Of a stretch of 64,000 bases of DNA, positions 51,333-61,029 are shown in pieces. The stretch comes from Microbacterium halophytorum (GTDB lineage Bacteria; Actinomycetota; Actinomycetes; Actinomycetales; Microbacteriaceae), in the NCBI RefSeq assembly GCF_002970975.1, contig NZ_KZ672982.1, forward strand, positions 248,001 through 312,000, written 5' to 3'. A model generated the notes under the pieces. That model did not search any database and was not told the DNA's origin. It was given only the letters and a program-made list of their open reading frames with translations. How positions within the stretch are numbered: position 1 is the first letter of the stretch; every line of letters starts with the position of its first letter. The translations under genes were made by a program, and so were the position numbers.

Positions 51333-51404
51333 TGCGCGATACTGGGATCGAACCAGTGACCTCTTCCGTGTCAGGGAAGCGCGCTACCGCTGCGCCAATC
51401 GCGC
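51333..51404 (-). tRNA. tRNA-Val (GAC)
   Basis: 72 bases, acceptor GCGCGAT/ATCGCGC, T-loop GTTCGATCC, anticodon GAC in CCCTGACACGG. No encoded CCA. Confidence 0.95.
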
Positions 51405-51436
51405 CTGTGAAGGCTGTTCAGTTTTTCAAGGAGTGG

Positions 51437-51507
51437 AGGTGGCGACGGGATTCGAACCCGTGTAAACGGCTTTGCAGGCCGGTGCCTAGCCTCTCGGCCA
51501 CGCCACC
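51437..51507 (-). tRNA. tRNA-Cys (GCA)
   Basis: 71 bases, acceptor GGTGGCG/CGCCACC, T-loop GTTCGAATC, anticodon GCA in CCTGCAAAG. No encoded CCA. Confidence 0.95.
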
Positions 51508-51563
51508 GCGGGGGTCGAATTACCCGCATGCCGAATCCTCGCGAAGAGGATGCCCGACACTCG

Positions 51564-51636
51564 AGCGGATGACGAGACTCGAACTCGCGACCCTCACCTT
51601 GGCAAGGTGATGCGCTACCAACTGCGCTACATCCGC
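51564..51636 (-). tRNA. tRNA-Gly (GCC), first copy of the cluster
   Basis: 73 bases, identical to the copy at 51221-51293. First gene transcribed in the order Gly-Cys-Val-Gly. Confidence 0.95.
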
Positions 51637-51676
51637 ATTGTCCGCCCGGCTCGTTCCCTTGCCGGCGACTCATAGA

Positions 51677-51705
51677 ACTATACGCACTCGCGCGCGCTTC
51701 ACCAA
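51677..51705 (-). promoter_or_regulatory. promoter of the tRNA cluster
   Basis: On the minus strand: -35 TTGGTG (51705-51700), 17-base spacer, -10 TATAGT (51682-51677). Start expected near 51670, 34 bases before the first tRNA. Confidence 0.65.
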
Positions 51706-51844
51706 ACCGACACCCGATCCCGGGCGCGCCGTGCCCGGCGACGGTGCGCGCCACCGCCCCAGGAAGGCGCGATGGCCAGCGGTGGTGCATTCAGGCGCAT
51801 GGAGGAGCATGATGGACTGCGAGGCGCGGACGAGAGGGACCCCG

Positions 51845-52843
51845 ATGAGCAACGAAGAGCGCGACCCGAGCGTGCAGGTGCTGGAGCCCGGCGAACCATG
51901 CACCGACGTGGAGATCCTGTCGCCGCGCGAGGTGCCGCTCGGCGGCCCCCGGGCGATGTCGGTATGGCGCACGCTCCCCCAGCGCCGCCGCTCCCTCATC
52001 GGCGCATGGTGCTTCGTCGACGCCTACGGGCCCGACGACGTCTCGGCGACCGGCGGCATGTTCGTGCCGCGGCACCCGCACACGGGGCTCGCGACCGTGT
52101 CGTGGCTGTTCGCGGGCGAGATCGACCACCTCGACTCCGGCGGGAACGCCGCATCCGTGCGCCCCGGCGAGCTCAACCTCATGATCGCCGGCCGCGGCAT
52201 CACTCACCAGGAGATCTCGACGCCCGATACCCGCGCGCTGCACGGGGTGCAGCTCTGGTACGCGCTGCCCGAGGAGACGCGGTTCAGCGAGAACCAGTTC
52301 GCGCACTTCTCACCGGAGCCCGTCTCGGCCGGCCCCGGGGTCACGGCGCGGGTCTTCATCGGCTCGCTCGCCGGCGCGTCGTCGCCGGTCGAGACGCGCA
52401 CCCCCGACCTCCTCGGCGCAGAACTCGTCCTGGCGCCCGGCAGCTCCGCACGCCTGACCGTCCGCGCCGATTTCGAGCACGGCCTGCTCGCTGAGACCGG
52501 AGACATCCGGGTCAACGGCACGACAACAGCGCACCGCGAGCTCGCGTACGTGCCGACGGGCGCCGATGCCCTCGATCTCTCCGCCGGCCCGTCCGGAGCG
52601 CGGGTCGTGCTGCTCGGCGGCGTGCCCCTCGGCGAGCAGATCGTGATGTGGTGGAACTTCGTGGGGCGCGGCCACGACGAGATCGCCGAGTTCCGCCGCC
52701 GCTATCAGGCCGAGCTGGGCTTCGAGCCCGCGCACCCGGATGACGCAGAGAAGCGGCCGCTGTTCGGCGACTTCCCCGAGGGCCAGCCGGCGCCGCTGCC
52801 CGCGCCCGCACTGCCGAACGCGCAGCTCCGGCCGCGGGGATGA
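51845..52843 (+). CDS. pirin-family protein
   Basis: 332 residues, bicupin. The N-terminal cupin has FVPRHPHTGLATVSWLFAGE then IDHLDSGG, with the metal histidines and Glu, followed by MIAGRGITHQEIS. The second cupin ends the fold. Pirins range from quercetinases to redox-sensitive regulators; the role here is not clear. ATG at 51845 with GAGAGGGA 5 bases upstream. In-frame ATGs at 51809 and 51812 behind GGAGGAG would add 11-12 residues and are a real alternative. Divergent from the tRNA cluster. Confidence 0.9.
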   Translation: MSNEERDPSVQVLEPGEPCTDVEILSPREVPLGGPRAMSVWRTLPQRRRSLIGAWCFVDAYGPDDVSATGGMFVPRHPHTGLATVSWLFAGEIDHLDSGGNAASVRPGELNLMIAGRGITHQEISTPDTRALHGVQLWYALPEETRFSENQFAHFSPEPVSAGPGVTARVFIGSLAGASSPVETRTPDLLGAELVLAPGSSARLTVRADFEHGLLAETGDIRVNGTTTAHRELAYVPTGADALDLSAGPSGARVVLLGGVPLGEQIVMWWNFVGRGHDEIAEFRRRYQAELGFEPAHPDDAEKRPLFGDFPEGQPAPLPAPALPNAQLRPRG

Positions 52844-52891
52844 GGCGCCGGATGCGATCTCAGGCGCGCGACGAGTCGCTCCGGAGCGACG

Positions 52892-54094
52892 TCATTCGCT
52901 GTCACGGTCGCGCACGAACGCGCCGAACCCGGGGATCGTGAACCGCATCTTGCCGTGCCCCGCCGCCTCGATGATCCCCTTCGTGATGAGGGATCGCCGC
53001 GGAACGCTGAGCTCATCGGACGTCACGCCGAGGCGGTCAGCGAGATCGCGGCGATGGACGACCGGCTCGTCGATCTCGGCCATCGCGCGCAGGAACGCGC
53101 GCTCGGCCGGGGATGCGACGTCCCATCTGGTGTGGAACATCGTCGAGACCCGCTGCTCGAATGCCGCGGCGCTCGCAACGACGTGCTCGGCCGTGATCCG
53201 CCCGTCGCGCTCGGGCCGGGCGGCCTCCCACACGGCCGATCCGACGATCTGGAGCGCCTGCGGATATCCGGCGGCACTCTCCACCGCGTTGATGACCGCG
53301 TCCGGTTCCCAACGGACGCCGAGTTGAGCAGCGGGCTCTGTGAGCGCTTCCTGACTGGTGCGCTCGTCGAACTCGGCCAGGATGATCTCGTGCGCGCGCT
53401 CACCGAAGGTCGCGGCGCGCGTCAACAGCCCCATCGTCTGCGGCAGACCAGCTCCGATCACGGCGAGCGGGAAGCGCTCGCGCTGCGCATCCATGTTCTG
53501 AATCACGTTCAGAAGGAGCGCGATCTCGTACTGCGCCTCCGGGTCCGCGGTCGAATCGCGGGCGGAACGGGGCTCCACCGGGGCATGCAGCTCGTCGATC
53601 AGCACCAACAGCCCCGCACCGCCGCGCTCCCTCACCGCGTTCGACGCGGTCTCGAAGAACGCTTCGACGACGTACTGGCTGAGCGGAGGCGCATCCGTCG
53701 TGCTCTGCGGCTCGAACTTCGCACCGACCCGGCCCACGCCGAAATGGAGCTGGACCTCATACTCCTTGATGCGGCTCCTGGTCCGCGGCTCGGCGAGGAC
53801 ATCAGCGCGTTCGAGAGCGCCCGTCACGCTCTGGAGCACGTCGCGCAGGATCGGCCGGCGCTTGACGCCGGAGACCCACGCGACGACGAAACCGTCAGCG
53901 GCGGCCTGGTCCGCGACGTCTCGGAGCAGCGAGGTCTTGCCGAGGCCGCGCGGGCCCGTCACGACGAGAAGCGGCCCTGCCATCTCGCCGAATGCGATCA
54001 CGCGCGCCAGTCGGTCACGAAGCTGCGCACGCTCGGCGTCGCGCCCGACGAACACGCGAGGTCGACCACCGGGTGTGTACGGATTGGGTTGCAT
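52892..54094 (-). CDS. stand-alone AAA ATPase with C-terminal winged helix
   Basis: 400 residues. RPRVFVGRDAERAQLRDRL, Walker A GPRGLGKTS (residues 47-55), Walker B LLVLIDELHAPV (near 170), an arginine-containing sensor region, a lid-like segment AGYPQALQIVGSAVWEAARP, and a C-terminal winged helix (VHRRDLADRLGVTSDELSVP). This is the Orc1/Cdc6-like or STAND-like ATPase layout. Its role is unknown; similar genes occur in mobile and defence regions. It lies on the same strand 138 bases after jetC, where jetD would be expected, but shows no topoisomerase/nuclease features. It has its own promoter with a palindrome and a probable leaderless start (TAAAGT, 6 bases, ATG). Confidence 0.82.
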   Translation of the reverse strand: MQPNPYTPGGRPRVFVGRDAERAQLRDRLARVIAFGEMAGPLLVVTGPRGLGKTSLLRDVADQAAADGFVVAWVSGVKRRPILRDVLQSVTGALERADVLAEPRTRSRIKEYEVQLHFGVGRVGAKFEPQSTTDAPPLSQYVVEAFFETASNAVRERGGAGLLVLIDELHAPVEPRSARDSTADPEAQYEIALLLNVIQNMDAQRERFPLAVIGAGLPQTMGLLTRAATFGERAHEIILAEFDERTSQEALTEPAAQLGVRWEPDAVINAVESAAGYPQALQIVGSAVWEAARPERDGRITAEHVVASAAAFEQRVSTMFHTRWDVASPAERAFLRAMAEIDEPVVHRRDLADRLGVTSDELSVPRRSLITKGIIEAAGHGKMRFTIPGFGAFVRDRDSE

Positions 54095-54100
54095 AGGTGA

Positions 54101-54106
54101 ACTTTA
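54101..54106 (-). promoter_or_regulatory. -10 element of the AAA ATPase promoter
   Basis: TAAAGT on the minus strand, then 6 bases (TCACCT), then ATG. No Shine-Dalgarno, so a leaderless mRNA is likely. Confidence 0.5.
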
Positions 54107-54112
54107 TGCCGT

Positions 54113-54135
54113 TTTATGTTTCGCCGAAACATAAA
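54113..54135. promoter_or_regulatory. AT-rich 23-base perfect palindrome before the AAA ATPase
   Basis: Arms TTTATGTTTCG and CGAAACATAAA around one central base. It covers the -35 region of the ATPase promoter, so it is a likely repressor site. It is strikingly AT-rich for this genome. The TTTATG half occurs again at 54103-54108. The regulator is not identified. Confidence 0.75.
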
Positions 54136-54160
54136 CACCGGTTGCGCCTCAGAGCTCCAG

Positions 54161-54180
54161 GCTTCGCTCCGCGAAGCGAA
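54161..54180 (-). terminator. hairpin downstream of jetC
   Basis: GCTTCG / CGAAGC (or TTCGCT / AGCGAA) in the 138-base gap between jetC and the AAA ATPase. Weak T-run, so a modest call. Confidence 0.35.
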
Positions 54181-54232
54181 CCGCGTACGCCGGGCGCCCA
54201 CCACATCGATCGACAGCCGACGAGCCCGCCCC

Positions 54233-57200
54233 TCAGCCGTCGAGACCCACCTTCGGGCGGGCCCAGGAACGGCCGGCGGTGTCCTTCAGGATGTCGTACT
54301 CGACGTCGACGTGGGGTTCGATGGCGCTGTACTTGTCGTTGGGCGCGCCGATGACGAGTTGGAATCCGAGGCCGCGCCACGCGCCGATCGCTCGCTTGGT
54401 GAAGTGCGCGTCTGCCTTGATGAGCGCCTCATCGAGGAACACGGGCGCGTACCGCGGCCGCTCGGAGTCGGCGTCGCCGAGCTGGTAACGCAGTGCGGCG
54501 CCGACGATGAACGCCACGAGCTCCTGCGACTCGCCGCCGGACTTCTCGCCGATGTGGTCGTACAGGGCGACGTGCTCGCGCGTCGCCGCGTCGATCTTCT
54601 CGGCGCTGATCCGCACGTGCCCTCGCACGTCGATCAGGTCGGCGAAGTCGGGCGAGGTGCGCCGGATGCGACCGATCAGTCGGGACATCCGGTCGTACAC
54701 CAGCTCGCGCTCGGCATCGTCCGTCGCCGATGAGATCGCCGCGCGCACCTCGCGCAGCTCGCGTCGGAACCGCCTGCGCACCTGCGAGGAGTTCTCGCGC
54801 GCCGTGATCTGCAGGCGGTGCTCGTCGTCGTAGAACGGCAGCTCCGCCATGATGCGGTTGACGGGTTCGATGCGCTCCCGGATCTCGCGCAGCGCGCGCC
54901 CGAGCGCGGAGTCGAGGCTCGTCAGGTCGTTACCAGAGAGACTGACGAGACTCGCCTTCCACTCGGCTTCGAGCTCGTGCAGGCCGCTCGTCTCGAGCTC
55001 GGCTAGAATGCGCTCGAAGTCGCCGAAGGACGCCTCCGGGTCGGCGCGCAGGTTCGGGTTCGGCCACGCGTCGAGAAAGCCCTCGAGCGTGCGCCGGAGC
55101 GCCTCGCGCTGCTCCCCCAGCGTCGCCGTTGCGGCGGCCTGGTCGCCGATGAGCCGCGCGCCCGCCGTCGACAGCGCCGCATCGAAGCGGTCGAGCTCGT
55201 CGGCGCGGCTCGGCCGTTCCGCGCCCTCCGGCGGCGCGAAGCGCTCGTCGAGGTAGGCGCGCTGCGCCTCGGTGAGCGTGCGCTCGGCGGCCTCGGCCGC
55301 GTCGATGCGCGCCTGCGCCTCGTCGACCTGGTCGGTGACCTCCGCCCAGCGCAGCGCGATGCGCTCCTGCTCGGCCCGTCCGCGGCCGGTGTCCTCCTGC
55401 AGCGACGCGACCTTCTGCTTGGCGCGCTGGATCTGCCGCTGGATGTCCTCGACCTTCGGGTTGTCGTCACGCACCTCGCCGATCACCGACGCCCAGCGCT
55501 CGCGCTCCACCGCCACGGCGTCCACGTCGATGTCGGGCCAGGCGATGTCGCGGATCTTGCCGTACGCCGCCAGCCGCGCGTCGAGGGCGTCGAGGTCGTT
55601 CGCCGCCGCCGATTCCGCCAGCTTCTGATCCGCGAGCTCGGCGCGGGCGCGCTCGATGCGGCGCATCAGGCCCGCGACCCGGCGCCGGTTCGAGAACCCG
55701 AGGACGCTCTGCTTGCCGTGGCCGCCGTGCGCGCCGCGGTTCCCGTTCGACATCTGCCCCGCGATCGTGAGGCCCATTGCCGTGTCGGCGAGCTCCTCCG
55801 GCGCGTCGACGCACGTGAAGCCGAACCGGCGCTCGAGCCGCTCCTGCAGCCAGCCGACGAACGGCGACTCCCGGTAGTCGAGGCGACCGGGAAGCGTCGC
55901 CGGGTCCAGGTCGCGGGCGGAGCCCAGGTCGGCCTGCGCTCCCTCGTACCGGATGCGCACGGGCGTCCGGACGCCGTTGATCGCGGCGCGGAACTCGCCG
56001 AGGCGGCGCTGGTCGATCAGCAGCGTCGTCGCAAAGCCTCCGAGCGCGAGGCCGATCGCCTCGTTCCACGGCTCGAACTCGGTGCGCACCTCGAGCAGCT
56101 CCCCGACGAACGGCAGGTCGTCCCGGCTGAGGCCGGCCGCCGCGGCCATCGCGTCGCGGGAGTCGTGCAGCGCCTGGGGGATGCTGTCGGAGCGATCGAG
56201 CGCCGCACGTGCCTCTGCCTCGAGCGACGCGATCTCGCGCTCCGTCGCGCGCGAGGCCGCCCTCGCCTCCGCATACGCCTCTCGTGCCGTTCGCTTGGCA
56301 TCGGGGTCGGCGATCGAGCGCTCGGCCTCGGCCTGGAGCTTCGCGAACGCCTTCGCGCCGCCTACTGCGCCACCGATCGGCTCCGCGAGCACGTCGAAGC
56401 GCTCCCGCTCCGCCCTGGCCCGCGCGAGCCTGCGTTCGACCTCGCGCAGCTCGCGCTCCGCCGTGTGCAACCGGTCGCCGCCGGCGCCGCGGAGCACCTC
56501 GGCGAGGCCGTCGCGCTCGGCCTCGGCGGCGTCCGCGAGCGCCTCCTGGGCGCGCACCACGTCGTCGGCATCGCGCTTGGCGCGCTGCAGCTCCCCCTCG
56601 ACGTCGCGCAGGAGGCCGAGCCGCTTCTCGTCGCGCCACAGCGCGGCGAGCGAGGCGTCGTCCGAGAACAGGCCGATCTCGTCGATCAGCCGGAGGCGGT
56701 CGGCCGCTTCCTCGATGCGCTCCCGCATCCCCCGGATGGGCGCGAGCTGGCGGATCTGCTTGCGCGCCGTCACCATCCGGCTGCGGGTCTGGTCGAGCTC
56801 GTCGAAGTGCTCCACGACGGCGTCGGCGGCGGCGAGGGTCTCCGGCTCCGAGAGCACCATGCGCTTGTAGAGGTCGTCGACCGTGGTGATCTGCTGGCCG
56901 GCCTGGATGCGCGCGAGCAGACTGATCGCCTTGCCTCCCGCGCCCGCCGCCCCGATCCCGAGCACCGACTGGATGCGCGCGGAGAACTCGCGCTCGGTCG
57001 AGAGCGTCTCGAGGCCGGTGCGGCGCACGGCGTGGTCCGCGAGGCGCGCGCCCGCCGCCTCTTCGAGCGACGCGAGGTCGAAGGCGCCGTCGATCGTCGC
57101 CCGCACCCGCACGGTGTCGTCGATCGTGCGGGCCGCCTGCGGGATGTACCAGGCGCGCACGGCCGTGAACTGCGCGCCGCCGTGGTCGGTCCACGTCATG

Positions 57201-57583
57201 GCGACGGCCGTCCAAGTGTCGGCTCCGTCTCCGCGCAGAACGCGCATGGCGGTGCCGCTGTCCGTGCGCGACTCGTCGATCTTTCCGCGGCCGTAGGAGA
57301 GGATGTTGCGCTGGTCCTCGCCGCGCGGCCGACCGGTGACGCCGCCGTTCGACGCGCCGTTGAACGGGGTCGTGTGCGGCATCATCAGCGCGATGTACGC
57401 GTCCATGAGCGTGGACTTCCCGGAGCCCGAGCCGCCGACGAGCAGCGTCGCCCTGGGCGAGAAGCGCACGCGGTGCGCGCCGTCGTAGCCGCCCCAGTTC
57501 ACCAACTGGAGCTCGTCCGCGACCCATTGCTGGCCGCGCGAGGCGGCGGGGATCATCCCGAACAGGGTGTCGAGCATCGTCAT
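54233..57583 (-). CDS. jetC: Wadjet/MksB-like SMC ATPase (JetC)
   Basis: 1116 residues, the SMC-like motor of a Wadjet or MksBEF condensin, which in plasmid defence extrudes DNA loops. Walker [10 protein letters not shown] (50-58), long coiled coils in between (rich in RERxxxAE patterns around 300-480 and 640-800), ABC signature [11 protein letters not shown] (from 1015) and Walker B PVFLDEA (1047-1053), ending in a full ATPase head. The ATG at 57581-57583 overlaps the jetB stop (ATGA). No jetD follows: 138 non-coding bases, then an unrelated ATPase. Confidence 0.92.
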   Translation of the reverse strand: MTMLDTLFGMIPAASRGQQWVADELQLVNWGGYDGAHRVRFSPRATLLVGGSGSGKSTLMDAYIALMMPHTTPFNGASNGGVTGRPRGEDQRNILSYGRGKIDESRTDSGTAMRVLRGDGADTWTAVAMTWTDHGGAQFTAVRAWYIPQAARTIDDTVRVRATIDGAFDLASLEEAAGARLADHAVRRTGLETLSTEREFSARIQSVLGIGAAGAGGKAISLLARIQAGQQITTVDDLYKRMVLSEPETLAAADAVVEHFDELDQTRSRMVTARKQIRQLAPIRGMRERIEEAADRLRLIDEIGLFSDDASLAALWRDEKRLGLLRDVEGELQRAKRDADDVVRAQEALADAAEAERDGLAEVLRGAGGDRLHTAERELREVERRLARARAERERFDVLAEPIGGAVGGAKAFAKLQAEAERSIADPDAKRTAREAYAEARAASRATEREIASLEAEARAALDRSDSIPQALHDSRDAMAAAAGLSRDDLPFVGELLEVRTEFEPWNEAIGLALGGFATTLLIDQRRLGEFRAAINGVRTPVRIRYEGAQADLGSARDLDPATLPGRLDYRESPFVGWLQERLERRFGFTCVDAPEELADTAMGLTIAGQMSNGNRGAHGGHGKQSVLGFSNRRRVAGLMRRIERARAELADQKLAESAAANDLDALDARLAAYGKIRDIAWPDIDVDAVAVERERWASVIGEVRDDNPKVEDIQRQIQRAKQKVASLQEDTGRGRAEQERIALRWAEVTDQVDEAQARIDAAEAAERTLTEAQRAYLDERFAPPEGAERPSRADELDRFDAALSTAGARLIGDQAAATATLGEQREALRRTLEGFLDAWPNPNLRADPEASFGDFERILAELETSGLHELEAEWKASLVSLSGNDLTSLDSALGRALREIRERIEPVNRIMAELPFYDDEHRLQITARENSSQVRRRFRRELREVRAAISSATDDAERELVYDRMSRLIGRIRRTSPDFADLIDVRGHVRISAEKIDAATREHVALYDHIGEKSGGESQELVAFIVGAALRYQLGDADSERPRYAPVFLDEALIKADAHFTKRAIGAWRGLGFQLVIGAPNDKYSAIEPHVDVEYDILKDTAGRSWARPKVGLDG

Positions 57584-58245
57584 CGGGCGTCCTCCCCCGT
57601 CTCGCCGCGCAGCCATTCCGCGAGCTCGCGCAGCCGCTCGGCGCTCAGCACGATCTCGACGAGAGGGCTGATCAGGAACCGGCCCTCGGATTCCTCCTCG
57701 ACGATCCCCTCCTGGCGCAGCCGGCCGAGCGCGGCGCGGATGGCCCGCTGCCGGCGCGCGAGGTCGCCGTCGCTCTCCGTGAAGTAGCTCAGCACCGTCT
57801 GCTCGACCTCTTCGACGTCGACGCGGGCCTGCTTCTCCCCCGCGGTCGACTCGCGCTGGTACACGGTGCGGAGGTAGACCAGCACGAGGGTCTCGGCCCG
57901 CGAGTACGCCTCGTCACGCAGCAGGATCGGCACGTCGAGCTCGTCGGAGCGCACCTGCTGCTTGTAGGCGACGCCGCGGGAGTGGTCGACGACGAGTCGG
58001 ACGAACAGGTCGTTCAGGCGCGACTCAATGACGTGCTGGTTCTCGATCAGCACGGCCCAGTCCGCCCTGCTGCGCTCGGCGAGCAGGTAGCGGCGCTGCA
58101 GCAGGCGCACGAGGACTCGCCGCACGGCGGGCTCGAGCACCCCGCGGTCGCCCGCGAAGCACTCGTCGGGGTCCTCCTCCATCGGCATCGGCGCGACGAA
58201 GGCGTCCTCCGCCTCCCGCCGCTCCTCTTCCGCGAGATGCGTCAT
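57580..58245 (-). CDS. jetB: Wadjet/MksE-like subunit (JetB, DUF4194)
   Basis: 221 residues, tandem winged-helix kite subunit that bridges JetA and Jet[21 protein letters not shown], a central [20 protein letters not shown], and [20 protein letters not shown] with the wing [11 protein letters not shown]. The ATG at 58243-58245 overlaps the jetA stop (ATGA); the open frame further up lies inside jetA. The acidic N terminus precedes the fold. Confidence 0.9.
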   Translation of the reverse strand: MTHLAEEERREAEDAFVAPMPMEEDPDECFAGDRGVLEPAVRRVLVRLLQRRYLLAERSRADWAVLIENQHVIESRLNDLFVRLVVDHSRGVAYKQQVRSDELDVPILLRDEAYSRAETLVLVYLRTVYQRESTAGEKQARVDVEEVEQTVLSYFTESDGDLARRQRAIRAALGRLRQEGIVEEESEGRFLISPLVEIVLSAERLRELAEWLRGETGEDAR

Positions 58246-59696
58246 GCGTCCTCCTGTGCTGAAGCGGTCACCGCGCCGAACGCGAACCGCCTGGTCGTGC
58301 CGTCCGGCCGCTCGGCCTCGACGACCGACACGGCGTCGCCGTCGACGAGCACGCCGCGGTGGGCGATCTCGAGCAGTCCGACGAGGTCGACGGGGCGTCG
58401 GGCCCCGGATGCCGCGAAGGCGTCCGCGAGGTCGAACTCCGCCCCGAGGCCCGCGACGAGCGCCTCGAGCTCGGCGTACCGGGGGCCTCCCCACGCGCGG
58501 TCGTCGGCATCCGGGAACTCCGCGGCGTCGGCGTCCGCGAGGGGGTCGGGCGCGCTCGGCGGACGCGGGTCGGCGAGCGTCTGCCGCAGGTGCGCAACGC
58601 CGGCCGACGGCAGGCTGCGCAGGGGCTCGACGCGGTCGCCCGCGCGGGAGTCGCGCATCCAGGCCTGCATACCGCTCATCACGTCGCGCAGGAGTTCGTC
58701 GACCTCGCGGTCGCGCGCAGGGTCGTGCGTTCGCACCTGGGCCGTGATGACGTGCGACGCGCGGCGCTGCGCCGTGAGGACCTCCGCCACGCCCTGCTCC
58801 ACGCGCTTGGCAATCACGTTCAGCTCGCCGCGCTGATCCGGGGCGAGCAGGCGCGCGAACGGCAGGGCGAGCAGGTCGTGGATCTGGTCAGTGAGCCGGT
58901 CGATGTGCTCGGGGTCGCCGATCAGCGCGAGCGCACCCGCGAACGCGCGGCCCTCCGGCGTGGCCTGCATGATGTGCTGGCCGCGGTGCAGGTACTCGCG
59001 CAGCACATCGCCCGTCGGCCGGATATCGCGGCGCAGGTCGGCGACGACGTCGCGCTGCATGGCCTGGATCGACTCGGCGACGCGGGCGAAATCGGCGGGC
59101 AGCTCGCGGGAGAGGTGGAGCACGTTCTCCGCCTCTTCGAGCAGCTGGTCATCGTCGACCGGTTCCGCCTCGCCGCGCATCAGGCGGTCGATCTCGGCGT
59201 CGATCGCGGCGCGCTCGGCCGTCAGCCGCGCGATCCGGGCGTTCGCGTCGGTCTCGGCGTCCTGCGCGAGCTGGTCGACCGAGTCGAGGAGCGTGCGCAC
59301 GCGCGAGCGCGAGACGCGGGCCCTGCCGCCGCCCGTGCGGCCCGCGATCTCGAGGGCCCCGACGGCCTGCGCCGAGAGGCGGTAGACCTCCTGGGCGTCT
59401 TCGATCTGCGGCACGAGCCAGCCGACGCGCACCCAGTAGCGGCAGATGTCGCGCCCGACCCCCGCCGGCACCCGGCGCTCGGGCTCGTCACAGCCGGCCG
59501 CACGCAGCTCGTCGGCGATCTCGCCGACCTCGACGTGCGCGTCCGACACCGCCACGGCGGGGCGCTCCGCTGTGAAGACGAGCGACAGCGCCGTGACGAC
59601 GAACGGGGCGTACCGGCCGTGCAGCAGGTCGAGCGTCGGGTTCCGGAAAGCCGCAGCTGCGCGCTGATAGGCGGTCTCGGAACGGGAGGAACTCAT
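58242..59696 (-). CDS. jetA: Wadjet/MksF-like kleisin subunit (JetA, DUF3375)
   Basis: 484 residues. Opens with [20 protein letters not shown], the DUF3375 N terminus. A central helical coiled-coil (about 150-230) follows, then a C-terminal winged helix. It is the kleisin that dimerises the complex. First gene of jetA-jetB-jetC. TAATCT at 59704-59709 (minus sense), 7 bases before the ATG, may be the -10 and would make the transcript nearly leaderless. Confidence 0.9.
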   Translation of the reverse strand: MSSSRSETAYQRAAAAFRNPTLDLLHGRYAPFVVTALSLVFTAERPAVAVSDAHVEVGEIADELRAAGCDEPERRVPAGVGRDICRYWVRVGWLVPQIEDAQEVYRLSAQAVGALEIAGRTGGGRARVSRSRVRTLLDSVDQLAQDAETDANARIARLTAERAAIDAEIDRLMRGEAEPVDDDQLLEEAENVLHLSRELPADFARVAESIQAMQRDVVADLRRDIRPTGDVLREYLHRGQHIMQATPEGRAFAGALALIGDPEHIDRLTDQIHDLLALPFARLLAPDQRGELNVIAKRVEQGVAEVLTAQRRASHVITAQVRTHDPARDREVDELLRDVMSGMQAWMRDSRAGDRVEPLRSLPSAGVAHLRQTLADPRPPSAPDPLADADAAEFPDADDRAWGGPRYAELEALVAGLGAEFDLADAFAASGARRPVDLVGLLEIAHRGVLVDGDAVSVVEAERPDGTTRRFAFGAVTASAQEDA

Positions 59697-59703
59697 CCTC
59701 CCC

Positions 59704-59709
59704 AGATTA
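59704..59709 (-). promoter_or_regulatory. candidate -10 of the jetABC operon
   Basis: TAATCT on the minus strand, 7 bases (GGGGAGG) before the jetA ATG. No -35 is seen. Confidence 0.4.
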
Positions 59710-59796
59710 CCGCCAGGACCCTGCGAGCCCCCGGTCCCGATCCCCCCGCACGTGAAACCGCTTACCGAAACCGACGCCCTGCGCGCGGAACGGCGC

Positions 59797-59802
59797 TACC
59801 TT
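59797..59802 (+). promoter_or_regulatory. -10 element of the aldo/keto reductase gene (leaderless)
   Basis: TACCTT, then 6 bases (TGACAC), then ATG. No Shine-Dalgarno. Confidence 0.45.
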
Positions 59803-59808
59803 TGACAC

Positions 59809-60822
59809 ATGGTCAACTATCGCTACCTCGGAAACAGCGGCCTGAAGGTCTCTGAGATCACCTACGGGAACTGGGTCACTCACGCATCTCAGGTGGGCGA
59901 CGACTCTGCCGTCCAGACCGTCCACGCGGCGCTCGACGCCGGCATCACGACGTTCGACACGGCGGACACCTACGCCAACACGGCCGCCGAGGTCGTACTC
60001 GGCAAGGCGCTCGCCGGACAGCGCCGCGAGAGCCTCGAGATCTTCACGAAGGTCTACTTCCCGACCGGGCCGAAGGGCCCGAACGACACCGGCCTGAGCC
60101 GCAAGCACATCTTCGAGTCGATCAACGGCTCCCTGAAGCGCCTCGGCACCGACTACGTCGAGCTCTACCAGGCGCACCGCTTCGACTACTTCACGCCGCT
60201 CGAGGAGACGATGCAGGCGTTCGCGGATGTCGTGCGGCAGGGCAAGGCGCTCTACATCGGCGTGAGCGAGTGGACGGCCGAGCAGCTCCGCGAGGGCCAC
60301 GCGCTCGCGAAGCAGCTGGGCGTGCAGCTCATCTCGAACCAGCCGCAGTACTCGATGCTGCACCGCGTCATCGAGGGCAAGGTCGTTCCCGCCTCGGTGG
60401 AGCTCGGCATCTCGCAGATCGTCTGGTCTCCCATGGCGCAGGGCGTGCTCAGCGGCAAGTACCTGCCCGGCCAGGAGGTGCCGGCCGGCTCGCGCGCGAC
60501 CGACACGAAGAGCGGCGCCGGCTTCATCCAGCGCTTCATGAACGACGAGACGCTCACGGCCGTGCAGAAGCTGAAGCCGATCGCCGAGCAGGCGGGCCTG
60601 ACGATGCCGCAGCTGGCGATCGCGTGGGTGCTGCAGAACCCCAACATCGCGGCCGCGCTCGTGGGCGCCTCGCGCCCGGAGCAGCTCGCCGACACCGTGA
60701 AGGCCTCGGGCGTGGTGCTCGACGACGACACGATGACCGCGATCGACGCCGCCCTCGGCGACGTGCCGAACACCGACGCGGAGGACACCTACTCCGTCTC
60801 GCCCAAGGCGCGCCTGGCCTGA
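59809..60822 (+). CDS. aldo/keto reductase (potassium-channel beta-subunit-like)
   Basis: 337 residues, NADPH-dependent oxidoreductase in a TIM barrel. MVNYRYLGNSGLKVSEITYG, the catalytic Asp/Tyr in TFDTADTYANTAAEVVLGKA, the Lys in EIFTKVYF, and the His in VELYQAHRFDYFTPL. GVSEWTAEQL and VALVGAS-type (AALVGASRPEQL) segments form the cofactor site. This sub-family resembles the beta subunits of voltage-gated channels and general stress reductases. Divergent from jetA. Confidence 0.94.
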   Translation: MVNYRYLGNSGLKVSEITYGNWVTHASQVGDDSAVQTVHAALDAGITTFDTADTYANTAAEVVLGKALAGQRRESLEIFTKVYFPTGPKGPNDTGLSRKHIFESINGSLKRLGTDYVELYQAHRFDYFTPLEETMQAFADVVRQGKALYIGVSEWTAEQLREGHALAKQLGVQLISNQPQYSMLHRVIEGKVVPASVELGISQIVWSPMAQGVLSGKYLPGQEVPAGSRATDTKSGAGFIQRFMNDETLTAVQKLKPIAEQAGLTMPQLAIAWVLQNPNIAAALVGASRPEQLADTVKASGVVLDDDTMTAIDAALGDVPNTDAEDTYSVSPKARLA

Positions 60823-60840
60823 GCCGCGTCGCACGTGAGC

Positions 60841-60874
60841 GGGGTCGTTCCGGCACTTCCGCCGGAGCGGCCCC
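60841..60874 (+). terminator. terminator of the aldo/keto reductase gene
   Basis: GGGGTCGTTCCGGC / GCCGGAGCGGCCCC, a 14-bp stem with two G-T pairs and a 6-base loop, 18 bases past the stop. Confidence 0.7.
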
Positions 60875-61029
60875 GTCGCGTCTCGCCTCAGGATCGGTCG
60901 CGCTGCGCGCGGAATCCGCGAGCGGCGACGGGGCCTTCTCGTTCGGAGTCGGGAGTCGGCCGGCGTCCATCGCCGTCACGGCCACCGCGAAGCCGACGAT
61001 CTGGGCGCGCGGTCACCGGCGTCGCCGCG

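Noticed and set aside
51221..51636. Two 73-base identical repeats as a possible CRISPR or mobile-element end
   Set aside because: They are tRNA-Gly genes with full cloverleaf features, and no regular spacers exist. No CRISPR array was seen in the window.
52892..54094. The AAA ATPase as a divergent JetD
   Set aside because: It has clear Walker A and B motifs and a winged helix, with no topoisomerase/primase-like features expected of JetD.
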